Shown piece after piece: positions 8,376 to 17,632 of a stretch of 64,000 nucleotides of DNA (position 1 is its first letter; each line of letters starts with the position of its first letter). Source of the stretch: an uncultured Bacteroidales bacterium (lineage in GTDB: Bacteria; Bacteroidota; Bacteroidia; Bacteroidales; UBA932); NCBI GenBank assembly GCA_944323825.1, contig CALUTY010000009.1, forward strand, positions 79,887 to 143,886. Reading direction: 5' to 3'. Under the pieces are notes generated by a model. The model was not told where the DNA came from, did not search any database, and saw only the letters and a program-made list of their open reading frames with translations. Both the position numbers and the translations under genes were made by a program.

Positions 8376-9287
8376 TTATTTTTTAATGATTGCAAGCCCG
8401 CTTATCACCGGCCTTTCTCTGCCGTCTGACGGGGAATTTGCGATACGGCACATACCGGTATGAGGGTCGCGTACAAGCATCTGCGCCGAACCGCCGCCGT
8501 CAAGGTTTACAGCCGATTCGCACCCGAGAGAACGGAACATCTCCCCCATTTCCCTGTATGTGAGACCGGATGCGCCAGAGAATCCCCTTCCGTCAGCCAC
8601 GAGCAGCCAGATGGTACCGTCAGAATCATAGCCTATTGCCGTGCGCGGGTCCCTCAGATTGTAGATATCTTCTGTCACTTCACCGTCGGCAAGCATTATG
8701 ACACCGGCACCGGTGCACTGGACAAGTTCCTGCTTCATAGCTGTATAGAATGAGCTGTCACGGATTACAGGCGTACCGTCAGTGAGGATACCGGCGAAGC
8801 TGAGGGCCTGCTGCGGCACCCTGTCGCTGTAGTCCCATGATGAATTGACCACCTTTCCGCAGCTATGCAGTGGCCCGCGCGGGTTGATGGGTTCCGATGT
8901 GTCCCAGAAGTCGGCATTTGTCATTGCCACCACTGTCATTCCTTCATCTTCAAGGACATCTGCCATTGAAGTGAGTGTCTGCCTCCTCCACCCACCGGAG
9001 ATATCCGTATCATTGTCGGGAAGGACCACATTCAGTCCATAGCCGCAATCTGGCTCTATGGCCACAATGCATATATGCTGCATTACGTTTCCTGCCGTAG
9101 TCAGCGAAATTTCATTATAGCTTACTCCCGGAGCAAGTACCGATGTGGTATCCCACAATATTTCCGAAACTGCAGGACAGAAATCTTCCAGAAGTTCAGC
9201 TGCAGAAGGTACTTCATCCCGTCCGCATGCCTGCACAGCCAGCATGACAAGTGCAGGTCCCAACATACAATTGAATATCGTCTTCAT
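8376..9287 (-). CDS. phosphodiester glycosidase (NAGPA family), lipoprotein
   Basis: 303 residues. The signal peptide ends VQACG (Cys21). The body belongs to the NAGPA/PF09992 family, whose mammalian member removes GlcNAc from GlcNAc-1-phospho-6-mannose. Family hallmarks visible are TNADFW, DPRTAIGYDSDG, LLVADGR, GLTYREMGEMFRSLGC, NLDGGGSAQML and NSPSDGRERPV. It is a close paralogue of the next gene upstream, and the two follow each other within 4 bases, suggesting tandem duplication. Bacterial members are poorly characterised; a GlcNAc-1-phosphodiester substrate is inferred from the family and from the GH20 in the same operon. Confidence 0.88.
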   Translation of the reverse strand: MKTIFNCMLGPALVMLAVQACGRDEVPSAAELLEDFCPAVSEILWDTTSVLAPGVSYNEISLTTAGNVMQHICIVAIEPDCGYGLNVVLPDNDTDISGGWRRQTLTSMADVLEDEGMTVVAMTNADFWDTSEPINPRGPLHSCGKVVNSSWDYSDRVPQQALSFAGILTDGTPVIRDSSFYTAMKQELVQCTGAGVIMLADGEVTEDIYNLRDPRTAIGYDSDGTIWLLVADGRGFSGASGLTYREMGEMFRSLGCESAVNLDGGGSAQMLVRDPHTGMCRIANSPSDGRERPVISGLAIIKK

Positions 9288-9291
9288 GGCA

Positions 9292-10233
9292 CTAAGGTTC
9301 TCTTACGATTACTGTCCAACCGTTTATTACAGGCCTTTCGGATCCGTCGGAGGGACTGTTCCTTATCTGGTATACATCAGCTATAGGATGTCTTATGAGC
9401 ATCTGGGCCGAACCGCCTCCGTCCAGATTGGCTGCGCCTGAGCATCCGAGAGTCTGGAATATATATCCCATTTCCTTGTAGGTCATACCGGCAGCACCAA
9501 AAGTCTTCCTTCCGTCGCACACAAGCAGGTACACTATGCCGTCATCGGTATATCCGATAGACGAGCGTGGATCTCTGGCATTGTATGCGGTTCCCTGCCA
9601 TACACCATTGCTGAGCATCATCACACCGGAACCTGTACATTCGCGAAGACGGTTCTTGTACTCTTCATACCTGGAGCGTTCAGCTATGATCATGGAACCG
9701 TCATCCAGCACACCGACAAAGCTCAGCGCCTGCTGCGACAACGCCTCGTCATAGTCCCACTGGTCCCAGACTATCACACCTCCGCGGTGCACCGGTCCAC
9801 GTGGGTTGATAGGGGCGCTCATCTGCCAGAAATCACCGTTGATCATAGCAGCTACCCTTGCCCCCGGGGCATCCATACGGGTCGCCATATCCGTAAGTGT
9901 CTGCCTGTTCCATCCGCCGGATATGTTATTGCTGTTGTTGGGCATTGATACGGCCATTCTGACTCCGGGCACATTTGTATCTACCCTGATTATATATACC
10001 TGATTTACATATCCGTCATTTGTCTGTATATGCAGGTCGGTTTCCTCCACGCCTACCGTTATAAGGAATGTAGTATCCCTGAAAATCCTGGCGACTTCAG
10101 GACATTCATCAAGCAGAAGTCTTCCGATAGGGGTTGTCGGTACATAATGCACATCAGCCTGTTCCTTTTCACATGATACAAGTCCCGCAAGAAGGACAGA
10201 GGCAAGTGCCGTCAATATAATCTTCCCTTTCAT
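9292..10233 (-). CDS. phosphodiester glycosidase (NAGPA family), lipoprotein, paralogue
   Basis: 313 residues with a lipoprotein signal ending LVSC (Cys22). The same family motifs as in its neighbour appear in the same order: INGDFW, DPRSSIGYTDDG, LLVCDGR, GMTYKEMGYIFQTLGC, NLDGGGSAQMLI and NSPSDGSERPV. Two non-identical copies may have different substrate preferences, or work in sequence on the cell surface and in the periplasm. It sits directly downstream of susD (12 bases), where surface-exposed lipoproteins are usually encoded. Confidence 0.88.
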   Translation of the reverse strand: MKGKIILTALASVLLAGLVSCEKEQADVHYVPTTPIGRLLLDECPEVARIFRDTTFLITVGVEETDLHIQTNDGYVNQVYIIRVDTNVPGVRMAVSMPNNSNNISGGWNRQTLTDMATRMDAPGARVAAMINGDFWQMSAPINPRGPVHRGGVIVWDQWDYDEALSQQALSFVGVLDDGSMIIAERSRYEEYKNRLRECTGSGVMMLSNGVWQGTAYNARDPRSSIGYTDDGIVYLLVCDGRKTFGAAGMTYKEMGYIFQTLGCSGAANLDGGGSAQMLIRHPIADVYQIRNSPSDGSERPVINGWTVIVREP

Positions 10234-10245
10234 CTTATTGTCTTT

Positions 10246-11517
10246 TTATTTCCACAATTCGTTCTGTACAAGCTTTGAATTAAGGTCTATCTGGGTCTGC
10301 GGAATCGGGAATATGGTATACTTCTCTTCCATTCCCATTGTTTCAACAAACTTCCCTGTACGCACCAGGTCAAACCATCTGAAGCCTTCCCCGAGGAATT
10401 CCAGTCTCCTTTCAGCAAGTATCGCATCAAGGAACTCGTCTTCAGTCTTTGGGGACACTGCAGGAAGTCCCCTCTTGGCACGGAGCTGGTTCAGGCGTCC
10501 AAGCCCTTCCTTCAGGCCTTTGCCTTCGGCTGAAATAAGGTACATTTCCGCCAGCCTGCTTACGGGAATAGGGTTGGTTGAAGTCAGGTTGTTGTATTTG
10601 TTCAGAACAGTCTCGTCCCCGTCAACCATTATTGAAATGTTCATCCTCTTGTCCGCACTGACGAAAAGGTCTATCATCTCACGCGTAGGGACATAGGTCG
10701 TTGCCGGCTGGTAGAATTCGCCGGCAAAATTAATCCCGTTTTCCTCGACATTGTTGGAATATGTGAATATCTCCTCGCTGTTCTCCTCCCCGCGGAAAAT
10801 CTGGTCAAAGTCCGCAAGGTCAAATGCCGGGTCGGCAATCACCTCCTCAGCCAGCACTGCAGCTTCGGCCTTCTTTCCCTGTCCGAGCTTTGCCCTGGCC
10901 ATAAGTGCCTTGGCTGCCTGCTGAGACACATAGTTCTTGGATGTGAATTTTGGGCACATCTTTATCGCAAGATCCAGGTTCTCCTCACAGAAGGCCCAGC
11001 AGTCGGATGCAGGAGAGTTCGGAATCTGCTCATTGGTGGCCTGCCTCAGAATCTGGACATTACCATATTTTGAGGTCAGATTGTAATAGATAAGCCCTCT
11101 GAAATAATATGCGACTCCCAGCATCTCACGGACACTGTCGGTCTGTTCAGCCTTTGATGCGGCATATATGAATTCATTTACCTGATAAAGCCATGCATAA
11201 TATCCGACCCACGGAGTACTTGACCATCCGTTCGTCGGAAGGATACAGTCCCTTATCCAAAGCTGTGGAGTGGCATAGGAGGAACCGCCTCCCCTGGTGA
11301 AGTCCCCTCCGGCCATGTCATTCTGGAAATAGCCGGTAAACGTAGGCTTGTACTGTGAATAGCAGTACAGTCCGGTGAACAGGAGTGACAGGTCCTCTTC
11401 AGAAAGGTTGTCTCTTGAAACGGCATCATGAGGATAGCGGTCCAGAACATCGCAGGACATGCATCCGCAAGCAAGTGCCGCAGACATCAGAAGCGTATAT
11501 ATTGTCTTTTTCATCAT
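10246..11517 (-). CDS. SusD/RagB-family outer-membrane lipoprotein
   Basis: 423 residues, rather short for a SusD (commonly 500 or more). The signal peptide contains Cys at 19 and 22 followed by DVLDRYPHDAVS, the typical mature N-terminus. TPR-like helices follow, and the C-terminus has the family block LNQLRAKRGLP, FLDAILAERRLEFLGEGFRWFDLVRTG and IFPIPQTQIDLN. SusD proteins form the lid of the SusC transporter and bind the glycan. The start lies 3 bases after the susC stop. Confidence 0.95.
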   Translation of the reverse strand: MMKKTIYTLLMSAALACGCMSCDVLDRYPHDAVSRDNLSEEDLSLLFTGLYCYSQYKPTFTGYFQNDMAGGDFTRGGGSSYATPQLWIRDCILPTNGWSSTPWVGYYAWLYQVNEFIYAASKAEQTDSVREMLGVAYYFRGLIYYNLTSKYGNVQILRQATNEQIPNSPASDCWAFCEENLDLAIKMCPKFTSKNYVSQQAAKALMARAKLGQGKKAEAAVLAEEVIADPAFDLADFDQIFRGEENSEEIFTYSNNVEENGINFAGEFYQPATTYVPTREMIDLFVSADKRMNISIMVDGDETVLNKYNNLTSTNPIPVSRLAEMYLISAEGKGLKEGLGRLNQLRAKRGLPAVSPKTEDEFLDAILAERRLEFLGEGFRWFDLVRTGKFVETMGMEEKYTIFPIPQTQIDLNSKLVQNELWK

Positions 11518-11520
11518 TCA

Positions 11521-14500
11521 CTAGAATTTGAGGTTGAAACCGAGAGTGAAAGTCCTTGGCTGTCCCGGATTGAGCCAGTCATATCCGTATGTTGCAGCAT
11601 TGTTGCTTACAGACACCTCCGGATCCAGATAAGGCCATTTTGTGATGACAAACAGGTTGTCTGCAGAGAAATATACTCTCAGGGCATCAATATTGGCCTT
11701 GCGCAGGACTCTGTTCGGAAGGTTGTATCCGAGTGTAAGACTTCTGAGACGGATGTATGAGGCATCGTACAGAAAACGGGTATTCACGAATTTGGTACTG
11801 TTCCAGGCATGGCCGTAGATGGCCCTTGGATATGTATCTGATGTGCCGGGCCCTGTCCAGCGGCCTTCGCACACAGACTTCAGCTGAGGCCATGTTCCCT
11901 GTCCCATACGCAGGCCTCCGTTCCAGTATTCATATATTTTCTGGCCATAGGAATATGTGAAGAATACAGACAGTTCAAGTCCCTTATAGGAAAATGTGTT
12001 GTTGAAGCCTCCTGAGAATTTCGGATTTGCGGAGCCGACGAACTGACGGTCATCCGCATCAATCTTCCCGTCGTTGTTATAGTCTTCGTATTTCACGTCA
12101 CCTGCACGTACACCTTCATTCTCATAAAGGTATTCCGGCACTTCTTCATCGCTCTGATATATTCCGAGCATCTTTATCATATAGAAACTTCCGACCTCCT
12201 CTCCGACCTTGAGCCCATGGAAGCTGCTCGGTGTGATGACATCCTCGTTGTCGAGGAGTTTTGTCAGCCTGTTCCTTATGAAGGATATGTTGAAGTCTGC
12301 ATGCCAGCGGAAATTGTTCTTGCCGGCATTTGCAGCCAGGGCAAGTTCTATACCCTTGTTGTTCATCGAGCCGATGTTGCAGAGCTGGGTTGTATAGCCG
12401 GTCGTGATCATTGTCGGCTTGTTGTAGAGGAGATTGTCCGTATCCTTATTGAAGAGGTCGACAGATGCTGAAAGCGCCCCGTTCCAGAAGCCGAGATCCA
12501 CTCCGACATTTGTCTGTGTGGCTGTTTCCCATTTGAGGTCACGGTTTCCTGCCGTAGTCAGTCCGAGGCCGTTCTCACCGCCATAATTTATACCGCCTGA
12601 AGCAAGCGCCTGATAGGCGTAGGCTCCGATTCCGCCCTGGTTGCCTGTGGCTCCGACACTTGCACGGAGTTTCATTGTCATGGATTTCTCTTTCCACCAG
12701 TTCTCTTCATCGATGTTCCATCCGATACTTGCAGAAGGGAAATATCCCCATCTGTGCTCCGGTGCGAATTTGGATGAGCCGTCTGCACGCATTGTAAATG
12801 TCGCGACATAACGGTTCCTGTAATTGAGGTTAACGCGTCCGAAGAATGACTGCAGCGCATAGGAACTCTTACCGGATGAGATATCGGTAAATGAGGCAGC
12901 CACGGAATTCACGTCAAATGACGATGAAGGGAATCCAAGGCCAGTCTGTGTCGCAGAGGAGGATTCGTATATCTGTACGGAATGTCCGAGTACAGCCCCG
13001 AGATTCAGTCCGAATCCGAATGACTTGCTGTAGCTGAGGGTATTGTCCCAGAGAAGGGAGCCCCGGTTGGCACGGCTGTCCGTAAGGCGTCCTCCCATAG
13101 GATTGTCCTCAGAAGGATATCCGGACTGGTGTTTTGAGGAGAAATAGACATGTTCCTCTATGCTCTGGAAATCTTCGCCGAGGTTCGTCTTGAAATCAAG
13201 TCCAGGTATTATGTGGAATTCGAGGAAGGCTGAACTGATTGCCCTATAGGTCTTGATCCAGATGTCGGATTCCTTGATTGCCTGCAGCGGATTGTTGTTT
13301 ACAAGGACATTCTTGGATGTTGCCCACTCTCCGCTAGGGAGGAACGGCTCGTCCCACGGATACTGCTCTACTGCAGCCTTTATGACATTCAGACCTGAAT
13401 ATCCTGAGCCGACGCGGTCGTTGTGGCTGTAGCTAAGCATCGTATTGACGCCGAAGGAAAGCCACGGCTTTACTTTGCCGGAAATGTTGGCCTTGACACT
13501 GTACTGGTCCATCTGGTTGTCTACGGCTGTCCCTTCAGTATGCTTGTATGTACCGGAAACATAATATTTCACATTGTCTGTGCCACCGGATATCGATGCT
13601 GCAATATTGTGGGACCAGGCCTTTCTGAGCACCACTCCGAGCCAATCGTATGCAGGTTTGCCCGGCATCGGGTTGATATAGCGCTCTACATTCTGGTTGT
13701 ACTGTCTGTTGTAATTGTCTATACCCTCATTGAACACCTCTATCAGAAGGTCACCGGAAGCGAGTTCAAGTTTGTCTGTCCTCGGCTGGTAGCCCATGCT
13801 CACGCTTGCGTCCAGGGATACGGAAGGGGCACCTTTCCTTCCAGATTTAGTAGTGATGATAATGACTCCGTTAGTGGCGCGTGAGCCATAGATGGCTGCC
13901 GATGCGGCATCCTTGAGCACTTCTATGGATTCTATGTCCGAAGGGTTGATCGATGCGAGGCCGCTCATTGACTCTCCGTTGCTCCAGGCGCCTGTATCAC
14001 CGGAAGTGGTCGTGATTGGTATCCCGTCAATCACATAGAGCGGTTCGTTGCCGGCATTAAGCGATCCTATTCCCCTGATGCTCACCCTTCCTACAGACCC
14101 TGGGACTCCGGAAGCCGTCGAGATGTTCACACCTGCCACACGTCCCTGAAGAAGCTGGTCTACAGAAAGCACTTCCCTGCGTTCAGATGGTTTTGGCTTA
14201 AAAGAGCCGATGGCTGAAGTGACGTCACGCCTTGTCATGGTACCATATCCGACGACAACGACATCATCAAGTGAAAGGGTCTGTTCAGTCATTCTCACAT
14301 TGATCTCATCCGACTTCCCTACGGCTATCTCTTCATCCGCAAATCCGAAGAATGAGAACAGGAGCACCGGATTTTCCGTGGTAAGCCTGATACTATAGTT
14401 CCCGTCAGAATCAGCCACCGCACCGTTGGACGTTCCCTTTTCAATGACACTTGCACCGGTAAGCGGAACGGAATCATCATCCAGAATCTGTCCGCGGATG

Positions 14501-14850
14501 ATCCGCTGTTGAGCTGGTGCCTGTGGCTGGACTGTCTTTGAGGATCTTACAGAAACAGACATGCCGCTGATTGAATACACGACCTCCTGACCGGCAAATA
14601 TCTGGTCAAGGACATTGTTAAGGGATGCCCTGCTGGCCCTGACGGTTATGATACGGTCAATATCCACCTCATCAGACCTGATACTTATGGAGTAGCCGTA
14701 TTCCCTCTGGAGATACTCTACCGCCTTCCGGACACTTACCTTTTCCAGGGACATGTCTATATTCTGGGCCATTGCGGCCAGAGGAATGACAGCCATGACT
14801 GCTGAAAGCACGGCACGCCGGAATTTTGCTAATAATAGGTGATGAAACAT
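11521..14850 (-). CDS. SusC/RagA-family TonB-linked outer-membrane transporter with STN domain
   Basis: 1109 residues. After the signal peptide comes a secretin/TonB N-terminal (STN) domain (about 30-105, containing VRKAVEYLQREYGYSI), which contacts FecR. A carboxypeptidase regulatory-like domain follows (about 120-200, IRGQILDDDSVPLTGASV), then the TonB box and plug (VVVGYGT, VRGIGS-like VSIRGIGSLNAGNEPLYVIDGIP) and a 22-strand barrel ending RTFTLGFNLKF. It imports the bound glycan fragment. The STN domain links transport to the FecR and ECF sigma factor of this same operon. Confidence 0.96.
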   Translation of the reverse strand: MFHHLLLAKFRRAVLSAVMAVIPLAAMAQNIDMSLEKVSVRKAVEYLQREYGYSISIRSDEVDIDRIITVRASRASLNNVLDQIFAGQEVVYSISGMSVSVRSSKTVQPQAPAQQRIIRGQILDDDSVPLTGASVIEKGTSNGAVADSDGNYSIRLTTENPVLLFSFFGFADEEIAVGKSDEINVRMTEQTLSLDDVVVVGYGTMTRRDVTSAIGSFKPKPSERREVLSVDQLLQGRVAGVNISTASGVPGSVGRVSIRGIGSLNAGNEPLYVIDGIPITTTSGDTGAWSNGESMSGLASINPSDIESIEVLKDAASAAIYGSRATNGVIIITTKSGRKGAPSVSLDASVSMGYQPRTDKLELASGDLLIEVFNEGIDNYNRQYNQNVERYINPMPGKPAYDWLGVVLRKAWSHNIAASISGGTDNVKYYVSGTYKHTEGTAVDNQMDQYSVKANISGKVKPWLSFGVNTMLSYSHNDRVGSGYSGLNVIKAAVEQYPWDEPFLPSGEWATSKNVLVNNNPLQAIKESDIWIKTYRAISSAFLEFHIIPGLDFKTNLGEDFQSIEEHVYFSSKHQSGYPSEDNPMGGRLTDSRANRGSLLWDNTLSYSKSFGFGLNLGAVLGHSVQIYESSSATQTGLGFPSSSFDVNSVAASFTDISSGKSSYALQSFFGRVNLNYRNRYVATFTMRADGSSKFAPEHRWGYFPSASIGWNIDEENWWKEKSMTMKLRASVGATGNQGGIGAYAYQALASGGINYGGENGLGLTTAGNRDLKWETATQTNVGVDLGFWNGALSASVDLFNKDTDNLLYNKPTMITTGYTTQLCNIGSMNNKGIELALAANAGKNNFRWHADFNISFIRNRLTKLLDNEDVITPSSFHGLKVGEEVGSFYMIKMLGIYQSDEEVPEYLYENEGVRAGDVKYEDYNNDGKIDADDRQFVGSANPKFSGGFNNTFSYKGLELSVFFTYSYGQKIYEYWNGGLRMGQGTWPQLKSVCEGRWTGPGTSDTYPRAIYGHAWNSTKFVNTRFLYDASYIRLRSLTLGYNLPNRVLRKANIDALRVYFSADNLFVITKWPYLDPEVSVSNNAATYGYDWLNPGQPRTFTLGFNLKF

Positions 14851-14856
14851 AATGTG

Positions 14857-15864
14857 TTAATTAGTTGTTGATATATAGATTGTTGAATCCTTTTCAATGA
14901 TTTCAGTACCTTCCTCTCCGCAGAGGGCATGGAGTATATCCGTTACGGATTCGTTGTTAACGAATGAGGCGAAATGCCTGCTGTACGCGAGATCCCTGTC
15001 GGATATGACGATCCTCACACCGAATTCATGCTCGAGTTCTGCTGCAATTTCAGAAAGGGTCTTGTCGTTGAAATAAAGCACCCTGCGGTCCTTCCAGCTC
15101 ACATAGTCCTCATGGATGAACTTGTCTATCCCGCCGTTAGTCAGATTCACCACCACAGTCTCGCCTTTCTTCACGTCAAGGGAAGCCTTTCCCCAGGATG
15201 TCGTATATTCCAGGTCTACATCACCTTCAATGAGAGTCAGCTCCACATTGTCAGTTTCCGGATATGACCTCATGTTGAAAGTTGTCCCTTTCACGATCAC
15301 ATTTACATTGTCTGCCGAAACGACAAAAGGACAATGACTGTCGGATTCAATCTCGGCATATATTTCACCTGATACAAATACCTGGCGCCTGCCGCCGGTA
15401 AAGGTATCAGGATAGACCACCCTGGTATCATTGTGCAGCCATATATGGGAACCGTCAGGCAGGACGACCTCCCTTATTTCCCCATAGTCTGCAGTGACTT
15501 CTGTCCATGATGCAATCTGCCTCATGTCATTCCGCATGGAGGCAAAGGAAAATGCAAGTACGGCCAGTGCGGCACAAAGGGATGCCATCACTGAGCCGAT
15601 AAGGATATTTTTACGTTTCTGACGCCTGACATATGATTTCTGCCTGCTGTCAGCCGCTATTATTGTCTTCAGATTGGACAGGACACGCTCTTTGCCAGCC
15701 GGGTCATTCACGGCTGGTATCCTTTCCATGAGTTCTTCGAAATCCCCATCCGCCGAACGGGACTTCAGATTGAGCATGAGCCACATCTGTACCCTGTCCT
15801 GCTCTTCCCTGTCCGCCTTTCCCTGGAGATATTTCTCCATCAGTTCCGTATCAATGAATTTCAT
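14857..15864 (-). CDS. FecR-family anti-sigma factor
   Basis: 335 residues. A cytoplasmic N-terminal part (about 1-85) precedes one membrane segment (about 88-108, ILIGSVMASLCAALAVLAF). The periplasmic FecR domain (about 125-230) contains VVLPDGSHIWLHNDTRVVYP and TGGRRQVFVSGEIYAE, and a DUF4974-like C-terminal domain follows (about 260-330, LYFNDKTLSEIAAELEHEFGV). It should hold the ECF sigma factor inactive until SusC signals ligand. First gene of the operon; the 116 bases upstream contain no TAnnTTTG box, consistent with a promoter read by the ECF sigma factor. Confidence 0.94.
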   Translation of the reverse strand: MKFIDTELMEKYLQGKADREEQDRVQMWLMLNLKSRSADGDFEELMERIPAVNDPAGKERVLSNLKTIIAADSRQKSYVRRQKRKNILIGSVMASLCAALAVLAFSFASMRNDMRQIASWTEVTADYGEIREVVLPDGSHIWLHNDTRVVYPDTFTGGRRQVFVSGEIYAEIESDSHCPFVVSADNVNVIVKGTTFNMRSYPETDNVELTLIEGDVDLEYTTSWGKASLDVKKGETVVVNLTNGGIDKFIHEDYVSWKDRRVLYFNDKTLSEIAAELEHEFGVRIVISDRDLAYSRHFASFVNNESVTDILHALCGEEGTEIIEKDSTIYISTTN

Positions 15865-15980
15865 GCCGTTCAGTAAAACAGTTACATGAATAGTACGGTT
15901 CGCCGGCGGTTTCTACGCAATGGGGACGGGTTAATTTTTTGTTACATAACTGATGGCTGCCGGAGTCTTGCGGCTGCGGC

Positions 15981-16742
15981 TCAGCCGCGCACAAATACCA
16001 TGTGGTCCCCAGTGCTCACGGACGGGTCATAGGAGAATCCATCCCAGCTGAATCCGGCAAGCTCTTCAGGAGAATCAATCCTGTTCAGGACCACATGACG
16101 CACCATTTCGCCACGGCACATCTTGGCATACATGGTGACAGACTTCAGTCTGCCGGACCGGCGTTCGTAGAAATCCGGCCTGACAACCCTCACGGAAGAC
16201 ATTACGGCATTCCAGTCAAGGAAGAGTCTCATCTCTTCGCTTGCCAGGTCAAGCAGGACACCTCCGGAATCCTTTACGAGTGAAATGAAAGATTCTGTCA
16301 GGAGAGGCCGCCATGAAGCTGCGACCGTGTTCTGTCCGTCAAGGGACGCAGTAGCCTCCAGCCTGTATGCGCTTATGCCGTCAAGGGGACGGAGTATGCC
16401 GTATAGCGAGGACATTATGCGCAGGTGATCCTGGGCGAAAAGCCAGTCACCCTTTTCAAAGCCGGATGGGGCTATTCTCCTGAATACGGCACCGGTATAT
16501 GCCGCAAGGGCAGGTAGGATTTCAGCCTCTCCCCTGCTGATCATCTGATACTGTTCCGAAGTGCGGCAGGCTATCTGTGCGCTGACCTTCAGAAGGTCCA
16601 TCAGTTCCGTTTCAGACAGGCCTGCCATATGGTCTGCCGTTACATGTGCCCTCCCCAGAAATTCCGGTTCGGTAACAAACGGTATCCTGAGGGCGGAATC
16701 CTTTCCGCCCATTGTCTTGGCAAATGCTATCCACGTTATCAT
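15981..16742 (-). CDS. yaaA: YaaA-family peroxide stress protein (UPF0246)
   Basis: 253 residues from MITWIAFAKTMGG, matching the usual family opening MIILISPAKT. The frame is open further upstream, but that part does not resemble the family, and the start at 16742 overlaps the stop of the preceding small gene as ATGA. Conserved segments include FLGRAHVTADHM-like, FAQDHLRIMSSLYGILRPLDGISAYRLEA and LASEEMRLFLD. In E. coli the protein limits iron-driven DNA damage under peroxide stress. The mechanism in Bacteroidetes is not established. Confidence 0.9.
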   Translation of the reverse strand: MITWIAFAKTMGGKDSALRIPFVTEPEFLGRAHVTADHMAGLSETELMDLLKVSAQIACRTSEQYQMISRGEAEILPALAAYTGAVFRRIAPSGFEKGDWLFAQDHLRIMSSLYGILRPLDGISAYRLEATASLDGQNTVAASWRPLLTESFISLVKDSGGVLLDLASEEMRLFLDWNAVMSSVRVVRPDFYERRSGRLKSVTMYAKMCRGEMVRHVVLNRIDSPEELAGFSWDGFSYDPSVSTGDHMVFVRG

Positions 16743-16945
16743 ATCACAAGCCTTATCCTTCCGTCGCTGAAACAGAACATCTGCGGATTTCCCAGGACTA
16801 CCGCATAAACCTGTTTTACAGAAACCGGCAGGCCGTCTTTCCGCCGGTGCAGTCCCTCCGCATTTATCTTGCCTGCAATCTGTTCTGCTGTCATCCCCCT
16901 GCCGGACGATGCCAGTACATATACTATGGCTTCTTCCGCTTTCAT
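16739..16945 (-). CDS. small winged-helix-like (HARE-HTH-like) protein
   Basis: 68 residues from MKAEEAIVYVLASSGRGMTAEQIAGKINAEGLH. The pattern (helix, short loop, M-T-A-E-x-I-A-x-x-I, then VKQVYAVVLGNPQMFCFSDGRIRLV) resembles the HARE-HTH/winged-helix fold found at the start of DNA-associated proteins. The stop overlaps the yaaA start by 4 bases, so the two are translationally coupled. The reading frame is open upstream to 17050 but without family resemblance. Function unknown. Confidence 0.7.
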   Translation of the reverse strand: MKAEEAIVYVLASSGRGMTAEQIAGKINAEGLHRRKDGLPVSVKQVYAVVLGNPQMFCFSDGRIRLVI

Positions 16946-16998
16946 ATATTTTCTGGATATAAATATACATTCCGCCAACACCTGCCGACTTCCGGCCA

Positions 16999-17508
16999 CT
17001 AATGCCGGTCCCTGTCCCTCAGGGCGATGGATGCGTCGGTATATGAGCATTTTCCTGAAATGTAGTCCGCATACAATTCCTCCGGATCACGCCCCCTGAG
17101 AATACTGCACCTTCCGCACATTTCGCAGTTGTGCATGCACTTCCACATTTCCCTGACATATTCCCGTCTCTCCTGCTCGGTTGTTCCAGTGATTTCCGGT
17201 GCTTTCATCTGCATGTTTCCTGTATATTCCAAGACCGCAAACTTACCGAATATTCCAGGAGGGATTATACAATTTCTATATAATCCATCATAAGGACGGA
17301 ATATGTCGGCTTTAACTATCGCCCCAAGAACTCTATAAGACGGAATATTTTTTGCGTCAGAATAACCATTCTGTTCATTATTGATCCAATTTTCAAACTC
17401 CTTATTATTCAATCGGGATGCAACAATTTGAGCTTTTAGCAATATCCCGTTAATAGGCCTGTCATCTCCTAAATCTTGAATTATCTTATCAATTATATTC
17501 TTTATCAT
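16999..17508 (-). CDS. chimeric protein: AbiTii-like N-terminus joined to a small four-cysteine protein
   Basis: 169 residues. Residues 1 to about 95 (IIDKIIQDL, LLKAQIVASRLNNKEFENWINNE, NGY, IPSYRVLGAIVKADIF) match the AbiTii domain of abortive-infection proteins, which normally continues much further. From about residue 99 (MQMKAPEITG) the sequence becomes GC-richer and different in type: MWKCMHNCEMCGRC (C-x3-C-x2-C-x2-C) and RGRDPEELYADYISGK, resembling a short stand-alone Bacteroidales protein. ATGs at 17214 and 17208 would start that ancestral protein of about 69 residues. The island edge therefore seems to lie near 17215 and to have fused an Abi fragment to a resident gene. Confidence 0.7.
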   Translation of the reverse strand: MIKNIIDKIIQDLGDDRPINGILLKAQIVASRLNNKEFENWINNEQNGYSDAKNIPSYRVLGAIVKADIFRPYDGLYRNCIIPPGIFGKFAVLEYTGNMQMKAPEITGTTEQERREYVREMWKCMHNCEMCGRCSILRGRDPEELYADYISGKCSYTDASIALRDRDRH

Positions 17509-17592
17509 TTCGTATACAAAAGGAAGTTATTACTGATTACAACAAGGAAACAAGCTATTAATAAAAATACAACTATCCAAAATTGCAGCGGT

Positions 17593-17611
17593 CAGATATT
17601 GCAAATATCTG
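17593..17611. repeat. inverted repeat upstream of the AbiTii-like gene
   Basis: CAGATAT (17593-17599), TGCAA, ATATCTG (17605-17611) form a perfect inverted repeat. It lies between the stop of the HTH regulator gene and the start of the AbiTii-like gene, 85 bases before the latter, and could be an operator or a small hairpin. Confidence 0.5.
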
Positions 17612-17632
17612 GCTAAAACGATGAAGATAATA

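Noticed and set aside
15865..15980. A defined ECF promoter for fecR
   Set aside because: TTAACCC and CGTA-like pieces are present but spaced too closely for a standard ECF pair, so I do not assign exact elements.
16743..16970. N-terminal extension of YaaA
   Set aside because: It overlaps the small winged-helix gene in another frame and does not resemble the family; MITWIAFAKT is the normal opening.
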